From contig CP079955.1 in NCBI GenBank assembly GCA_019357535.2, positions 868,001 to 932,000 of the forward strand: a DNA stretch of 64,000 nucleotides, read 5' to 3'. The notes beneath the pieces are model-generated. The model was given only the letters and a program-made list of their open reading frames with translations, did not search any database and was not told the DNA's origin. Source of the DNA: Macrococcus sp. 19Msa1099. GTDB lineage: Bacteria > Bacillota > Bacilli > Staphylococcales > Staphylococcaceae. Of the stretch, positions 9,659-19,206 are shown piece by piece; positions within the stretch are counted from its first letter, which is position 1; each line of letters opens with the position of its first letter. The position numbers and the translations under genes were made by a program.

Positions 9659-12231
9659 TTTAAATAACGAATATATAAGAAGGTAAGAAGCATGCCTATA
9701 ACAGAAATTACCTGCATTAAATGGAAATATGGTGGTGTATATTTAATCGTTATATGTTTTGCGTCAGCATCAACCTTAACGGCTGTCATCAAGTAGTTCC
9801 CTTCAGAAATCTGAGCTTTTTTACCATCAACTTTAGCACTCATACCTTCTAAAAATGGAACGGGTATAACCACATAGCCTGCTTTATGCTTTGCAAGTGT
9901 AATTTCCATCTTGTCTTTATTCTTCTTAAACAAATGTGTATTTGTATTCTTTGATGCTTCTTTTAGTTGTTGGTAATCCTCACCATATATTCCAAGAAGT
10001 TTATAGTGATAAGTACCTGTCTTTAATTTTAGATCGATAACATCTGTTGCTTTGACTTTTAACGTGATTACAGGATTAAATCGGCGATAATCATCATTCA
10101 AAGGTTTTCTTGACTGATAAATTTCGTTGATCCAGACATAATGATAATCTGTAGCTGTCTTTGATTCAATGCTCAAAGTTACATAAAGATCCTTATACTT
10201 ATTGATTTTCTTGCTACCGAGTTTATAAGTGATGCCGCCGTTTTCCTGATTCACAATAAGTTTATTGCCCTGAAGTGTCGCATTACGCAATTGCGGCTCG
10301 GCATCTTGCATTAAGTTCTTCTGTGGTTTAATCTTGCTGTCGCCCTTGCCTTCAAGTACAACACCATTTAGCATCGCGTGTTCTCTATCTATAGGCTGTT
10401 TCAGTTCGTTTGCATTATATACTTTATCGGTCACACGAACGAATGGAAGTCTATGAGTATTATTATAGACATAGTACTTTTGCGACAAGTCATTCTCAGC
10501 ATAGAGGTTACCACGCTCATACCCATAGGGGATAGTCATCAATTCATTGATTCTGATAATCTGATTGACATTAAATAAACTATTTAAGTTTGCGCGTTCA
10601 CCAAGACGATAGTAAATAGAGTTACTATCCGTATCCATCGTAATATTTAGATCCTTATCATAAAACTGATAGATATCTTTGTTGAAGATACTTGAATATA
10701 ATTTTATCCCATTGAACTGCAGTAACATCGGTGTATTATGTGTGATTGATGTCTGCCAGTCTATACGGTCACCAGGCTTTAGCACCGCCTTGATTTCATC
10801 GATAATTCTGTTTTGAATCGGCGATTGATAAGTTTTACTTGTAATATATTCGATATTTCGCTCCTTTTCAGGATGCAACGTATCAATCTGTTCGGTCATA
10901 TATTCATATACAAAGAAATTGGTCATGATAAAGATAACGGCATGTATGAGTATATACAGGTATCTTTTTTTATTATAGATATAATATCCGATTAGAACAC
11001 AGATTATCGGAATATAAATCAGCCAGATCAGAAACTTCTCGTGACCAATTACAGAAACAGGATAGATGAATAGTGCAGGTATTAAAGAAATTAGAAATGA
11101 CTTCATTTTAAGTTCGCTTAATTTATCAAGATAGATCGCAGCTAGAATGGAAGTCGTAAATACAAGTAGATAGACCCATCTCCTCTGATCAATTGAGAAT
11201 CCGTTAAAGAAACTATCAAAATATGGGCTTAAAGAACCGATCATAAAGATAATAGAAAGTATCGCATAAAGTCTATAATCATAATGCTTATACAATACAA
11301 ACGTCGCTAAAGCGATAACAGCCACTGCTGAAATAACGACATAATAGCCATCATAAAATAAATTATAGAAACCGACCATATCAATGATAGGATTGAGCTT
11401 AATTGGGGGTAGTGTTCTGTCATTCATTAAATAGCTTGTAGCACCAGTGAAAAATCCGACACTGCTGATCATCAGTGCAAGGATGCCGCTTATGCTACCT
11501 GTAATCAGCTTTTCCTTTAAGTTCAGTAGATCATCATCTTTACTAAAAATCGATCTATATAAAAAATATACAGATACGAAAATAAATTCATAGTAGCTAA
11601 AATAAAAGTTAGCATGCAGTGTCAGCGCAACTGCAATTATAAAAAGAAGCGGCTTTCTTTCTCTGAACAGTCGTTCGAGACCAAAGATTGTCATTGGGAG
11701 CCACAACATTACATCACTAAAGAAGCTCCATGTAAATGTAAAGAAGTAGTACACTGTTGACCAGCCATAAATAAAGCTGCCGGTAAATGCGGCATAGCGG
11801 TTTATATTCATATATCTTAAAAATTTATAAGTCACAAAAAATATAAGTGATAGTTTGATGATTGAGATGAAGATTTGATTTTTTGCCCAGAATACTGGGT
11901 CAGTCACATCATAGGATAAAAAAATATCTCCAATATAGATACAGATAAAATTTAAATATGTTATCGGCGATGTAGAATAATAATAAGAAAGACTTTTAAG
12001 AAAGTCTCCACCGATGCCAAAGTCCATATCATAGAAGAAATGAAGATGAGAAAACTTATTATACAGATACATCTGAAATGGCAGCATCTGTGCAATACCA
12101 TCACCCTTGCCGGTGAACAATGTCCCGCGGTCAAACATACGATAAAGGACAACACTATGTGCGATACATGCACATAGTATTGAAGCAAGCAATAGAGATA
12201 TATTGGGATAACGCTTAAATCTTTGTCTCAT
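9631..12231 (-). CDS. yfhO: YfhO-family membrane glycosyltransferase, second copy
   Basis: Polytopic membrane protein of 866 residues in the YfhO family (GT-C-like fold). In Bacillus subtilis and Listeria, YfhO-type proteins act outside the membrane and move a sugar from an undecaprenyl-phosphate carrier to lipoteichoic acid; the acceptor here is unknown. About a dozen membrane segments fill the first 440 residues, then a large extracytoplasmic domain and a final membrane helix near the C-terminus. The first external loop has GDGIAQMLPFQMYLY and MDFGIGGD, shared with the neighbouring paralogue and a likely place for the catalytic acid. It overlaps the upstream yfhO by 17 nt. The final nine codons form one arm of the terminator. 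Confidence 0.9.
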   Translation of the reverse strand: MRQRFKRYPNISLLLASILCACIAHSVVLYRMFDRGTLFTGKGDGIAQMLPFQMYLYNKFSHLHFFYDMDFGIGGDFLKSLSYYYSTSPITYLNFICIYIGDIFLSYDVTDPVFWAKNQIFISIIKLSLIFFVTYKFLRYMNINRYAAFTGSFIYGWSTVYYFFTFTWSFFSDVMLWLPMTIFGLERLFRERKPLLFIIAVALTLHANFYFSYYEFIFVSVYFLYRSIFSKDDDLLNLKEKLITGSISGILALMISSVGFFTGATSYLMNDRTLPPIKLNPIIDMVGFYNLFYDGYYVVISAVAVIALATFVLYKHYDYRLYAILSIIFMIGSLSPYFDSFFNGFSIDQRRWVYLLVFTTSILAAIYLDKLSELKMKSFLISLIPALFIYPVSVIGHEKFLIWLIYIPIICVLIGYYIYNKKRYLYILIHAVIFIMTNFFVYEYMTEQIDTLHPEKERNIEYITSKTYQSPIQNRIIDEIKAVLKPGDRIDWQTSITHNTPMLLQFNGIKLYSSIFNKDIYQFYDKDLNITMDTDSNSIYYRLGERANLNSLFNVNQIIRINELMTIPYGYERGNLYAENDLSQKYYVYNNTHRLPFVRVTDKVYNANELKQPIDREHAMLNGVVLEGKGDSKIKPQKNLMQDAEPQLRNATLQGNKLIVNQENGGITYKLGSKKINKYKDLYVTLSIESKTATDYHYVWINEIYQSRKPLNDDYRRFNPVITLKVKATDVIDLKLKTGTYHYKLLGIYGEDYQQLKEASKNTNTHLFKKNKDKMEITLAKHKAGYVVIPVPFLEGMSAKVDGKKAQISEGNYLMTAVKVDADAKHITIKYTPPYFHLMQVISVIGMLLTFLYIRYLKNRARDISL

Positions 12232-14812
12232 CTTTAGTTAACCTCGTAAATTTAATGTAGAATACAGCCAGGATGATACCCATCAATGACAATAGTATCA
12301 TGAGATAAAAGTATGGAGGTGTGTAATTTAGAACAACTTCCTTTGTGTCTTTGGTTACTGGGATTGTAGTCATAATATAATTGCCGCGCTTTACCTCTGC
12401 TTTCTTTCCATCCACGTGAGCTTTCATGCCATCACGATAAACGATAGGAACAACCATCGTGCCATCTTTAGAAGATTTTAGGTTGATGGTCATTTTATTA
12501 CCTTCATCTTTGAAATTATAGTCAATTTCTTTCTTCATGCTCTTCAACTGTTTATAATCTTCACCATAAATACCATTGATTTTCAGTTTATAAGTACCAG
12601 GTGTCAGACCGATTAGAATCTTTCCGTTCTCAGGTGATTTTACACGATACAGCAAATCATCATAATGTGTACGATACTTACTTGTCTGGAAAAGACGGTT
12701 GTTGGCATATTTGTTCACATTAATCTGATGATTTGTGATAGGTGAAATGATTTCAACGTGCATATCGACATAGAAATCCTTGTATTGTTGTTGTAGGTTT
12801 TGAGGGATTTCGATGATTAATCCACCACTTGGAGGATTGACTTTAAGCTTCTCATTTTGGGTAAGCCAATTTGATCCGCTTGTATTGATGTGTACCTTAT
12901 CGATTAAATTTTTATTTTTCTTGAAAGGATAGCTTGTAGGTTCGTCTTCTGAAATGATACCTTCCATCATCGCATGTTCTCGGTCGATAATTTCAGTGAG
13001 ATCCCTAGTATTGACAAATTTATTTGTAATCCTGACAAAAGGAATGGTCTGTGTGTTCTCATAAACTTTATATTTTCCGTCATTCTGAACGAGTTTAAAG
13101 TTTTCGGGTACGTCAGTCTGATATGCTTTACGAACGAGATACTTGACGTTGAACAATGACTCAAGGTTGCTTCTTGACTGGAAGGTGGAGTATCGACTGA
13201 CTGACTCCTCCTTCAGATTAATCTTCATGTCTTTAAAATAGAAATCGACTAAAGCACCATCGAATATACTTGAATACAGACTTACACCTTTAAACCCTTG
13301 ATACATCGGTGTGTTATCTTGTTCAAGCACCCTCCAGTCGATACGTTCGTCAGCTTTCGTCTTTTGTTTTAGCTGATCGATAATATGCTGTTGCAAAGGT
13401 GAATCATAAACACTTGATACAATATAGCTCATCTTCGCACGATCATTGATACCCGGATTATAATTATCCAGTTTATTATGCACTCGAATGACGTCCCAGT
13501 TGAAGATAAGAATTAAGATAATCATAGAAATATAGAGCGCACGCTGCTGTTTTTTATCCTTTACGATTAATACTAATAGTCCGACGATAATGATGATCGG
13601 AACAATATATACCCAGCTCACCGCTTTATGAATCACAAGATGACTCGCAAAGACCATCGATATCCCGGGAATAACGGAGATGAGATAGTGTTTAACCGTG
13701 ATTGTTCTAAAGTGCATAATATACATTCCGATCAGACCACTTGTGAAGAAGGATATTAAATAATGCCAGCGTTTTTGTGGAGCACTGAATCCATTGAATA
13801 CAGCATCTATAAAGGGTGTAAGACTGAAACACATAAAGATAATCGACATGATACTAAAGAATCTGTAAAAATAATTGTCATATAATTTAAAAGTAAAGAT
13901 GGCCTGAACCGCTAAGAATAATACAATGACTAAGTAATTGTCATAGAAGATATTTGCATTTTGATCGAAAGAATCAAATAAAGAAATACCCGCTTTATAT
14001 GGTGCACGTTCATTTTGTAGAAAGCTCTTAACACCATAGAAGAAGAACACACTGCTGATCAGTAATCCGATGATCGACATGATAACAAAATGAGGCCACT
14101 GTGTTTTACGAGGCACAACATCATATTTTGATCTGAATATATTTCTTGCAATAAAATAGATAAGTCCTGCAAGCAGGTGATAATATGCGAAATAGAAATT
14201 ATTAATAAATATAAGTGCTGCTGCAATGATAAATATAGAATGTTTCTTATTCTGAATGAAATATTCAATTCCAAGCAACATAAGTGGTAAAAAAATAAAG
14301 ACATCGCTAAAAAACGACCAGTACAATGTAAATCTGAAATATATAGCGGACATGACAAATAAAAAAGCAGCAAGCATTGCTGATGATCCTGCTAAACGAA
14401 TCTTTCTAAAGTATAAGTAACTGAAAATAATAGCGATAGCAGATTTAACGATAGAAACATAAAAAGCGTTTTTGGCCCAAAATGAAATACTGTCTGTTTT
14501 AAAGTTGAAAAATACATCTAGAAACCAGACGCATATGATGTTTATAAAGTAAATAATATTTGTTGAATAGTAATATGATAAATCCGTAAAATAATCGCCA
14601 CCAAGACCGAAATCCATACTGTAGAAGAACTCACCATTAATAAATTTCTTATAAAGGTAAAGCTGCATTGGCAGCATTTGTTCTAATCCATCATTTGGAC
14701 CTGTAAAAATTGTACCATCCTGCAAAAAACGGTAAATATAATAACTATGCCCAAAGATAGCAAGCATCAAGGCAATTACCGGAATAAATATTTTTCTGTT
14801 GTTTTTCATCAT
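12215..14812 (-). CDS. yfhO: YfhO-family membrane glycosyltransferase, first copy
   Basis: YfhO-family protein of 865 residues, paralogous to the next gene downstream and of near-identical length and layout: many N-terminal membrane helices, an extracytoplasmic C-terminal region and a terminal helix (YFYLMILLSLMGIILAVFYI). Shared motifs include NDGLEQMLPMQLYLY, MDFGLGGD, LSYYYST and GIYGEDYKQLK near the C-terminus. It directly abuts gtrA and overlaps the second yfhO, so all four genes form one operon. Probable role: transfer of a lipid-linked sugar to a surface polymer or protein. Why two copies are kept is not evident; different acceptors are one possibility. Confidence 0.9.
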   Translation of the reverse strand: MMKNNRKIFIPVIALMLAIFGHSYYIYRFLQDGTIFTGPNDGLEQMLPMQLYLYKKFINGEFFYSMDFGLGGDYFTDLSYYYSTNIIYFINIICVWFLDVFFNFKTDSISFWAKNAFYVSIVKSAIAIIFSYLYFRKIRLAGSSAMLAAFLFVMSAIYFRFTLYWSFFSDVFIFLPLMLLGIEYFIQNKKHSIFIIAAALIFINNFYFAYYHLLAGLIYFIARNIFRSKYDVVPRKTQWPHFVIMSIIGLLISSVFFFYGVKSFLQNERAPYKAGISLFDSFDQNANIFYDNYLVIVLFLAVQAIFTFKLYDNYFYRFFSIMSIIFMCFSLTPFIDAVFNGFSAPQKRWHYLISFFTSGLIGMYIMHFRTITVKHYLISVIPGISMVFASHLVIHKAVSWVYIVPIIIIVGLLVLIVKDKKQQRALYISMIILILIFNWDVIRVHNKLDNYNPGINDRAKMSYIVSSVYDSPLQQHIIDQLKQKTKADERIDWRVLEQDNTPMYQGFKGVSLYSSIFDGALVDFYFKDMKINLKEESVSRYSTFQSRSNLESLFNVKYLVRKAYQTDVPENFKLVQNDGKYKVYENTQTIPFVRITNKFVNTRDLTEIIDREHAMMEGIISEDEPTSYPFKKNKNLIDKVHINTSGSNWLTQNEKLKVNPPSGGLIIEIPQNLQQQYKDFYVDMHVEIISPITNHQINVNKYANNRLFQTSKYRTHYDDLLYRVKSPENGKILIGLTPGTYKLKINGIYGEDYKQLKSMKKEIDYNFKDEGNKMTINLKSSKDGTMVVPIVYRDGMKAHVDGKKAEVKRGNYIMTTIPVTKDTKEVVLNYTPPYFYLMILLSLMGIILAVFYIKFTRLTKDETKI

Positions 14813-15190
14813 TTACTCCTTTGTTAAGATATAAGTTGTAACGAAATAAGTAATAGGTATCGTAAAGACTAGTGCAGGGAAAGGGGCATAAACTTTATCG
14901 ATATGCAGTGATTCCACGAATATATATAGTAGCAGCGTCTGTACACCCATATTCACAACCTGCGTCAGTGGAAATTGAATAAATTTTTTAAAGGTGGGTT
15001 TCACTTTATACACAAAATAACAGTTTAAAAAATAAGAAATAATAAATGACACGAGAAATCCCGTTAGATGACTCGTTAAATAACCTAAATGTAAAACCTT
15101 TAATAATAGCAAATAGACAAGGTAATAATTGAATGTATTAATGAAACCTACAACAATAAACTTGATCAGTCGACTGTAACGTTTTATCAT
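14813..15190 (-). CDS. GtrA-family membrane protein (GtcA-like)
   Basis: A 125-residue protein with four predicted membrane helices and the GtrA fold (RYSRLIKFIVVGFINTFNYY at the start). GtrA/GtcA proteins are proposed to help flip undecaprenyl-phosphate-linked sugars across the membrane for extracytoplasmic glycosylation, and GtcA is needed for lipoteichoic-acid glycosylation in Listeria and Bacillus. It overlaps the glycosyltransferase by 4 nt and abuts the first yfhO, matching the known three-component arrangement. Confidence 0.92.
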   Translation of the reverse strand: MIKRYSRLIKFIVVGFINTFNYYLVYLLLLKVLHLGYLTSHLTGFLVSFIISYFLNCYFVYKVKPTFKKFIQFPLTQVVNMGVQTLLLYIFVESLHIDKVYAPFPALVFTIPITYFVTTYILTKE

Positions 15191-16143
15191 ATGCGTGTTC
15201 TCACGTTCTCCTGCAGCTCGTTTTTACTAATATTAGTTTCGCTAATAATGTAGTGGGGTCGACCCTTTGTCTCATAATAAATCCGACCGATATATTCGCC
15301 GATAATGCCAAGGCCAAACAGTTGAACGGAACCGAGAAACAATACCGATGCAATGATTGTGAAATATCCAGGTGACTCTACGCCGTGGCGCATAATTTGT
15401 ATGAAAGTGATCAATATATAGAGTAAGCATAACGTCATAGTGAGTGCGCCAAAATGGAAACAAAGACGTAATGGTTTATTGTTATAGCTAATAATACCGT
15501 CAATTGCATAGTCAATCAGTCTTTTTGGAGAGAATGAAGACTGTCCTTCAAAACGTTCAATATTTTTAAAGTTTAATGTCTTTTTGCTGAAACCTACCCA
15601 TTCAAATATCCCTTTAGAAAATCGGTTATATTCTTTTAAGGAAAGGATGCTATCAATCACACGTCTTGAGATCAGACGAAAATCACCTTCACCATCTGTT
15701 AGCTGAATATCAACTGCATTGTTGATAAGCTTGTAAAATAACTGAGTTGGGAATTTCCTGATGACATGCTCTCCTGAACGGTCTCTGCGCATGACCACTT
15801 GGTCATATCCTTCTTCATAATAATGAATCATCTCCGGTATGCGTTCAGGAGGGTGCTGGAAATCAGCATCTAAAATAACAGCACAGTCTCCACGAGCTGC
15901 ATTGAGTCCGGCGATCATAGCAGACTCTTTACCGAAATTGCGAGAAAAGGAAATGTACCTTATTTGTGGAAAAAGGGTTGCCTGCTCTTTTATGATTGAT
16001 AAAGAATGGTCTTTACTTCCATCATTGACGAGTATGAGTTCATAGTTGTAGTTGTTATTATGCATCACAGCATCAATCTGTTCAGTAAGTAGCTGAATAT
16101 TCTTCTCTTCATTATAAATTGGTGCGATGAGTGAAATTAGCAT
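15187..16143 (-). CDS. csbB: CsbB-like polyprenyl-phosphate glycosyltransferase
   Basis: Family 2 glycosyltransferase of 318 residues, the likely enzyme that loads a sugar onto undecaprenyl phosphate on the cytoplasmic face. Visible are the N-terminal PIYNEEKNI, LVNDGSKDHS, the metal-binding DADFQHPPE and a C-terminal pair of membrane helices (about 225-250 and 260-290). B. subtilis CsbB uses a GlcNAc donor; the sugar here is not deducible. First gene of the minus-strand operon, with AAGGAG 6-7 nt before the ATG and divergent from rbgA. Confidence 0.92.
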   Translation of the reverse strand: MLISLIAPIYNEEKNIQLLTEQIDAVMHNNNYNYELILVNDGSKDHSLSIIKEQATLFPQIRYISFSRNFGKESAMIAGLNAARGDCAVILDADFQHPPERIPEMIHYYEEGYDQVVMRRDRSGEHVIRKFPTQLFYKLINNAVDIQLTDGEGDFRLISRRVIDSILSLKEYNRFSKGIFEWVGFSKKTLNFKNIERFEGQSSFSPKRLIDYAIDGIISYNNKPLRLCFHFGALTMTLCLLYILITFIQIMRHGVESPGYFTIIASVLFLGSVQLFGLGIIGEYIGRIYYETKGRPHYIISETNISKNELQENVRTRI

Positions 16144-16162
16144 AAAGACTCCTTAAGTAATG

Positions 16163-16202
16163 TGTTAAAATATTAATTATAAATCATAAAGATATTTTAA
16201 CA
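16163..16202. promoter_or_regulatory. 11-bp inverted repeat in the csbB/rbgA divergent intergenic region
   Basis: TGTTAAAATAT (16163-16173) is exactly complementary to ATATTTTAACA (16192-16202) across 18 nt. The region must contain the divergent promoters for the glycosylation operon and rbgA, and each arm contains a TAAAAT that could serve as a -10 box. It may be an operator or paired promoter elements; in AT-rich DNA chance is also possible. Confidence 0.4.
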
Positions 16203-16265
16203 TACAATGAAGTAAATCGTATTTTGTATGATGATTAAATTAAATAACTGGAAAGAAGTGAAATT

Positions 16266-17138
16266 ATGGCAATACAATGGTTCCCAGGACATATGGCAAA
16301 GGCAAGGAGAGAAGTTACAGAGCAGCTTAAGCTCGTCGATGTAGTATTTGAGCTTGTTGATGCACGCATCCCTTACTCTTCACGAAACCCTATGATTGAT
16401 GAAGTAATCAAGGATAAACCGCGCGTCGTATTATTAAACAAGATGGATATGGCAAATTTAAATGAAACAAAAAAGTGGATGTCCTATTTTGAGGAACAGG
16501 GCTTTTATCCTGTGCTCATTGATAGCAAAAATGGTAAAAATCTATCCCAAGTAACGAAAGCGGCAGAAATCGTTACTAAAGAAAAGTTTGACCGCATGAA
16601 GCAAAAAGGGTTACGTCCACGTGCAATTCGTGCAATGATTGTCGGCATTCCAAATGTGGGTAAATCAACTTTAATTAATCGCCTTGCAAAGAAGTCAATC
16701 GCAAAGACGGGGAATATGCCAGGGGTTACAAAGAAACAGCAGTGGATTAAGGTTGGAAAGACATTGGAACTATTAGATACACCCGGGATTTTATGGCCGA
16801 AGTTTGAGGATCAGACTGTCGGCAAAAAATTAAGTTTAACAGGTGCAATTAAAGATAGCATTGTTCATTTAGATGAAGTCGCTATATATGGGATTTCGTT
16901 TTTGCAGGAAAGAGACCTGAACACATTTAACAAGCACTATAATATTGATGTCACAGCAGATACGCCGTATATTGAAGTATTTGATGCGATCGGCAGAAGC
17001 CGTGGCCTAAAGTTAAAGGGTAATGAAATAGATTATGAATCGGTTGTAGAATTAATTATAAGAGATATACGTAACGAAAAAATAGGAAAATATACATTCG
17101 ATCATATTTCAATGTCAGAGGTTGATGATGAAGAGTAA
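16266..17138 (+). CDS. rbgA: Ribosome biogenesis GTPase RbgA (YlqF)
   Basis: Circularly permuted GTPase that drives late 50S assembly. In the 290 residues the G4 motif NKMD (about residue 58) comes before G1 GIPNVGKST (about 126) and G3 DTPG (about 175), the expected permuted order, followed by a C-terminal RNA-binding domain. The N-terminus [16 protein letters not shown] is diagnostic. The rnhB start lies within its last codons. Confidence 0.97.
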   Translation: MAIQWFPGHMAKARREVTEQLKLVDVVFELVDARIPYSSRNPMIDEVIKDKPRVVLLNKMDMANLNETKKWMSYFEEQGFYPVLIDSKNGKNLSQVTKAAEIVTKEKFDRMKQKGLRPRAIRAMIVGIPNVGKSTLINRLAKKSIAKTGNMPGVTKKQQWIKVGKTLELLDTPGILWPKFEDQTVGKKLSLTGAIKDSIVHLDEVAIYGISFLQERDLNTFNKHYNIDVTADTPYIEVFDAIGRSRGLKLKGNEIDYESVVELIIRDIRNEKIGKYTFDHISMSEVDDEE

Positions 17139-17913
17139 TGACTATACCATCGCTTTACTTAAAGAAAAAGTAAGAGAGATGAATCAAACAGAACTTATTG
17201 ATTTTTTTGAAGAAGAGTCGAGAAGTGGTGCGTTAAAAGTAAAGCAGGCGAGAGCAAAACAAATCGCGCAGGAAACTCAAGCAATAGATGAATATGAACA
17301 AATGCTCGAATATGAACGTCGCTATAACGGAAAAGTCGTTTGTGGTATTGATGAAGTCGGGCGTGGTCCATTAGCGGGCCCAGTTATCGCATGTGCTGTC
17401 ATCTTAAACGATGGCCATCACTATATTGGTCTAAACGATTCGAAGCAGTTATCAAAGCATAAGAGGGCATCGCTTTATGACGCATTAACACAGTCGGTTG
17501 CATATGCGATAGGAGAAGCAAGTGTGGAGGAAATTGATAAATTCAATATATACGAAGCAACGAAAATTGCGATGCACAGAGCGATAGATAAGTTACCTGT
17601 AAAGCCTGACGTACTACTGATAGATGCGATGAAACTGAATACAGGTTTAATTGAGGAATCAATCATTAAAGGAGACGCTAAAAGTATTTCTATCGCTGCA
17701 GCAAGTGTTATTGCGAAAGTTTATCGCGATCACCTGATGGAAGAGATTCATAAAGATATTCCTTACTATGATTTTAATCATAATGCTGGATATGGCACTA
17801 AAAGACATTTAGAAGGTTTGATGCAGTATGGGATAACAGAGCATCATCGCAAATCATTTGAGCCGATTAAATCAATGATAAAAACAGAAGAAAACGCAAA
17901 GACAATTACGTAA
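17128..17913 (+). CDS. rnhB: Ribonuclease HII
   Basis: Removes ribonucleotides from DNA by cutting RNA in RNA/DNA hybrids. The catalytic segment [14 protein letters not shown], then NDSKQLS and LLIDAM, carry the acidic active-site residues. TTG 17122, ATG 17125 and ATG 17128 are all in frame; I choose 17128 because AGAGG at 17117-17121 is correctly spaced, giving 261 residues. It overlaps rbgA. The stop codon sits in the loop of the terminator. Confidence 0.95.
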   Translation: MKSNDYTIALLKEKVREMNQTELIDFFEEESRSGALKVKQARAKQIAQETQAIDEYEQMLEYERRYNGKVVCGIDEVGRGPLAGPVIACAVILNDGHHYIGLNDSKQLSKHKRASLYDALTQSVAYAIGEASVEEIDKFNIYEATKIAMHRAIDKLPVKPDVLLIDAMKLNTGLIEESIIKGDAKSISIAAASVIAKVYRDHLMEEIHKDIPYYDFNHNAGYGTKRHLEGLMQYGITEHHRKSFEPIKSMIKTEENAKTIT

Positions 17914-17937
17914 CTATCGTAATTGTCTGTTTTTTTT
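17900..17937 (+). terminator. Intrinsic terminator at rnhB stop
   Basis: AGACAATTACG pairs with CGTAATTGTCT around TAACTAT, followed by G and eight T. The rnhB stop TAA lies in the loop, so the left arm is coding sequence. Confidence 0.88.
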
Positions 17938-17948
17938 AAGCGTTTGCG
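17935..17948. promoter_or_regulatory. cre-like site upstream of the sucC -35 box
   Basis: TTTAAGCGTTTGCG matches 12 of 14 positions of the CcpA operator consensus (TGWAARCGYTWNCW). It ends 1 nt before the -35 hexamer. Weak alone, but a second cre-like site lies 5 nt downstream. Confidence 0.45.
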
Positions 17949-17949
17949 G

Positions 17950-17978
17950 TTTACAATAGCGCTTTCATTTTTTATAAT
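17950..17978 (+). promoter_or_regulatory. sucCD promoter
   Basis: TTTACA (17950-17955), a 17-nt spacer and a perfect TATAAT (17973-17978). It lies just after the rnhB terminator and 43 nt before the sucC ATG. Confidence 0.8.
17954..17967 (-). promoter_or_regulatory. cre-like site in the sucC promoter spacer
   Basis: Read on the minus strand, TGAAAGCGCTATTG matches 12 of 14 positions of the CcpA cre consensus, with an intact TGAAAGCGCT half. Occupancy here would block RNA polymerase, fitting carbon catabolite repression of the TCA cycle. Function is inferred. Confidence 0.5.
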
Positions 17979-18021
17979 TGGAACGTAAGCTAAATTAATG
18001 TGCACTATAGGAGGATGGACA

Positions 18022-19191
18022 ATGAATATCCATGAGTATCAAGGGAAAGAGATTTTTCGCTCTATGGGTGTAGCAGTTCCGAACGGTTCTGTTGCTTATA
18101 CACCTGAAGAAGCAGTTGAAGTAGCTAAAGGTCTAAAAGAAGGGGTCTACGTCGTTAAAGCTCAAATTCACGCTGGTGGCCGTGGTAAAGCTGGCGGTGT
18201 TAAGATTGCAAAATCTTTAGAAGAAGTTGAAAGCTACGCGAAAGAATTACTTGGAAAAGTATTAGTTACGCATCAAACTGGTCCTGAAGGTAAGGAAGTT
18301 AAACGTCTTCTAGTTGAAGAAGGATGCGATATAAAAAAGGAATATTATTTAGGTTTCGTACTAGACCGTGCTACAGACAGTGTAGTATTAATGGGTTCTG
18401 AAGAAGGTGGGACTGAAATTGAAGAGGTAGCTGAAGCGACACCTGAAAAAATCTTTAAAGAAGTTATCGATCCAGTTGTTGGATTAATGCCTTATCAAGC
18501 ACGTCGTCTAGCATTTAACATTAATATTCCGAAAGAATCTGTAAATAAAGCAGTAAAAATTATGCTAGGTCTATATGATGTATTTATGAAGAAAGATGCT
18601 TCAATCATTGAAATTAACCCACTTGTAACAACAGGTGAAGGGGAAGTTTTAGCGCTTGACGCTAAAATTAACTTTGATGCAAACGCATTATTCCGTCAAA
18701 AAGACGTTATGGAACTACGTGATTTAGATGAAGAGGATCCAAAGGAAATCGAAGCATCTAAATATGATTTATCATATATCGCTTTAGATGGGAATATCGG
18801 TTGTATGGTAAACGGTGCCGGTCTTGCGATGGCAACGATGGATACAATTAATCATTTCGGCGGAAATCCGGCGAACTTCCTTGATGTAGGGGGCGGCGCA
18901 ACGAAAGAGAAAGTTACTGAAGCATTCAAAATCATTTTAGGTGATGAGAAGGTTGAGGGGATTTTCGTTAATATCTTCGGTGGTATCATGAAGTGTGATG
19001 TAATCGCAGAAGGTGTTGTTGCAGCGGCTAAAGAATTAGAATTAACAATCCCATTAGTGGTACGTTTAGAAGGTACAAATGTGGATCAAGGTAAAGAAAT
19101 TCTAGGTAATTCAGGATTAGCAATTACACCAGCAAGCACGATGGCTGAAGGTGCACAAAAAATCGTTGAATTAGTAAAAGAAGCTAAATAG
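18022..19191 (+). CDS. sucC: Succinate-CoA ligase subunit beta
   Basis: ADP-forming beta subunit of the TCA-cycle enzyme that converts succinyl-CoA to succinate with ATP synthesis. ATG 18022 is 7 nt after AGGAGG (18009-18014) and gives 389 residues starting [13 protein letters not shown], the family N-terminus; ATG 17998 would add eight residues through the ribosome site. It has an ATP-grasp N-terminal domain ([17 protein letters not shown]) and a C-terminal CoA-ligase domain ([23 protein letters not shown]). sucD follows after 15 nt. Confidence 0.98.
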   Translation: MNIHEYQGKEIFRSMGVAVPNGSVAYTPEEAVEVAKGLKEGVYVVKAQIHAGGRGKAGGVKIAKSLEEVESYAKELLGKVLVTHQTGPEGKEVKRLLVEEGCDIKKEYYLGFVLDRATDSVVLMGSEEGGTEIEEVAEATPEKIFKEVIDPVVGLMPYQARRLAFNINIPKESVNKAVKIMLGLYDVFMKKDASIIEINPLVTTGEGEVLALDAKINFDANALFRQKDVMELRDLDEEDPKEIEASKYDLSYIALDGNIGCMVNGAGLAMATMDTINHFGGNPANFLDVGGGATKEKVTEAFKIILGDEKVEGIFVNIFGGIMKCDVIAEGVVAAAKELELTIPLVVRLEGTNVDQGKEILGNSGLAITPASTMAEGAQKIVELVKEAK

Positions 19192-19206
19192 GAAGCGGGG
19201 ATAATC

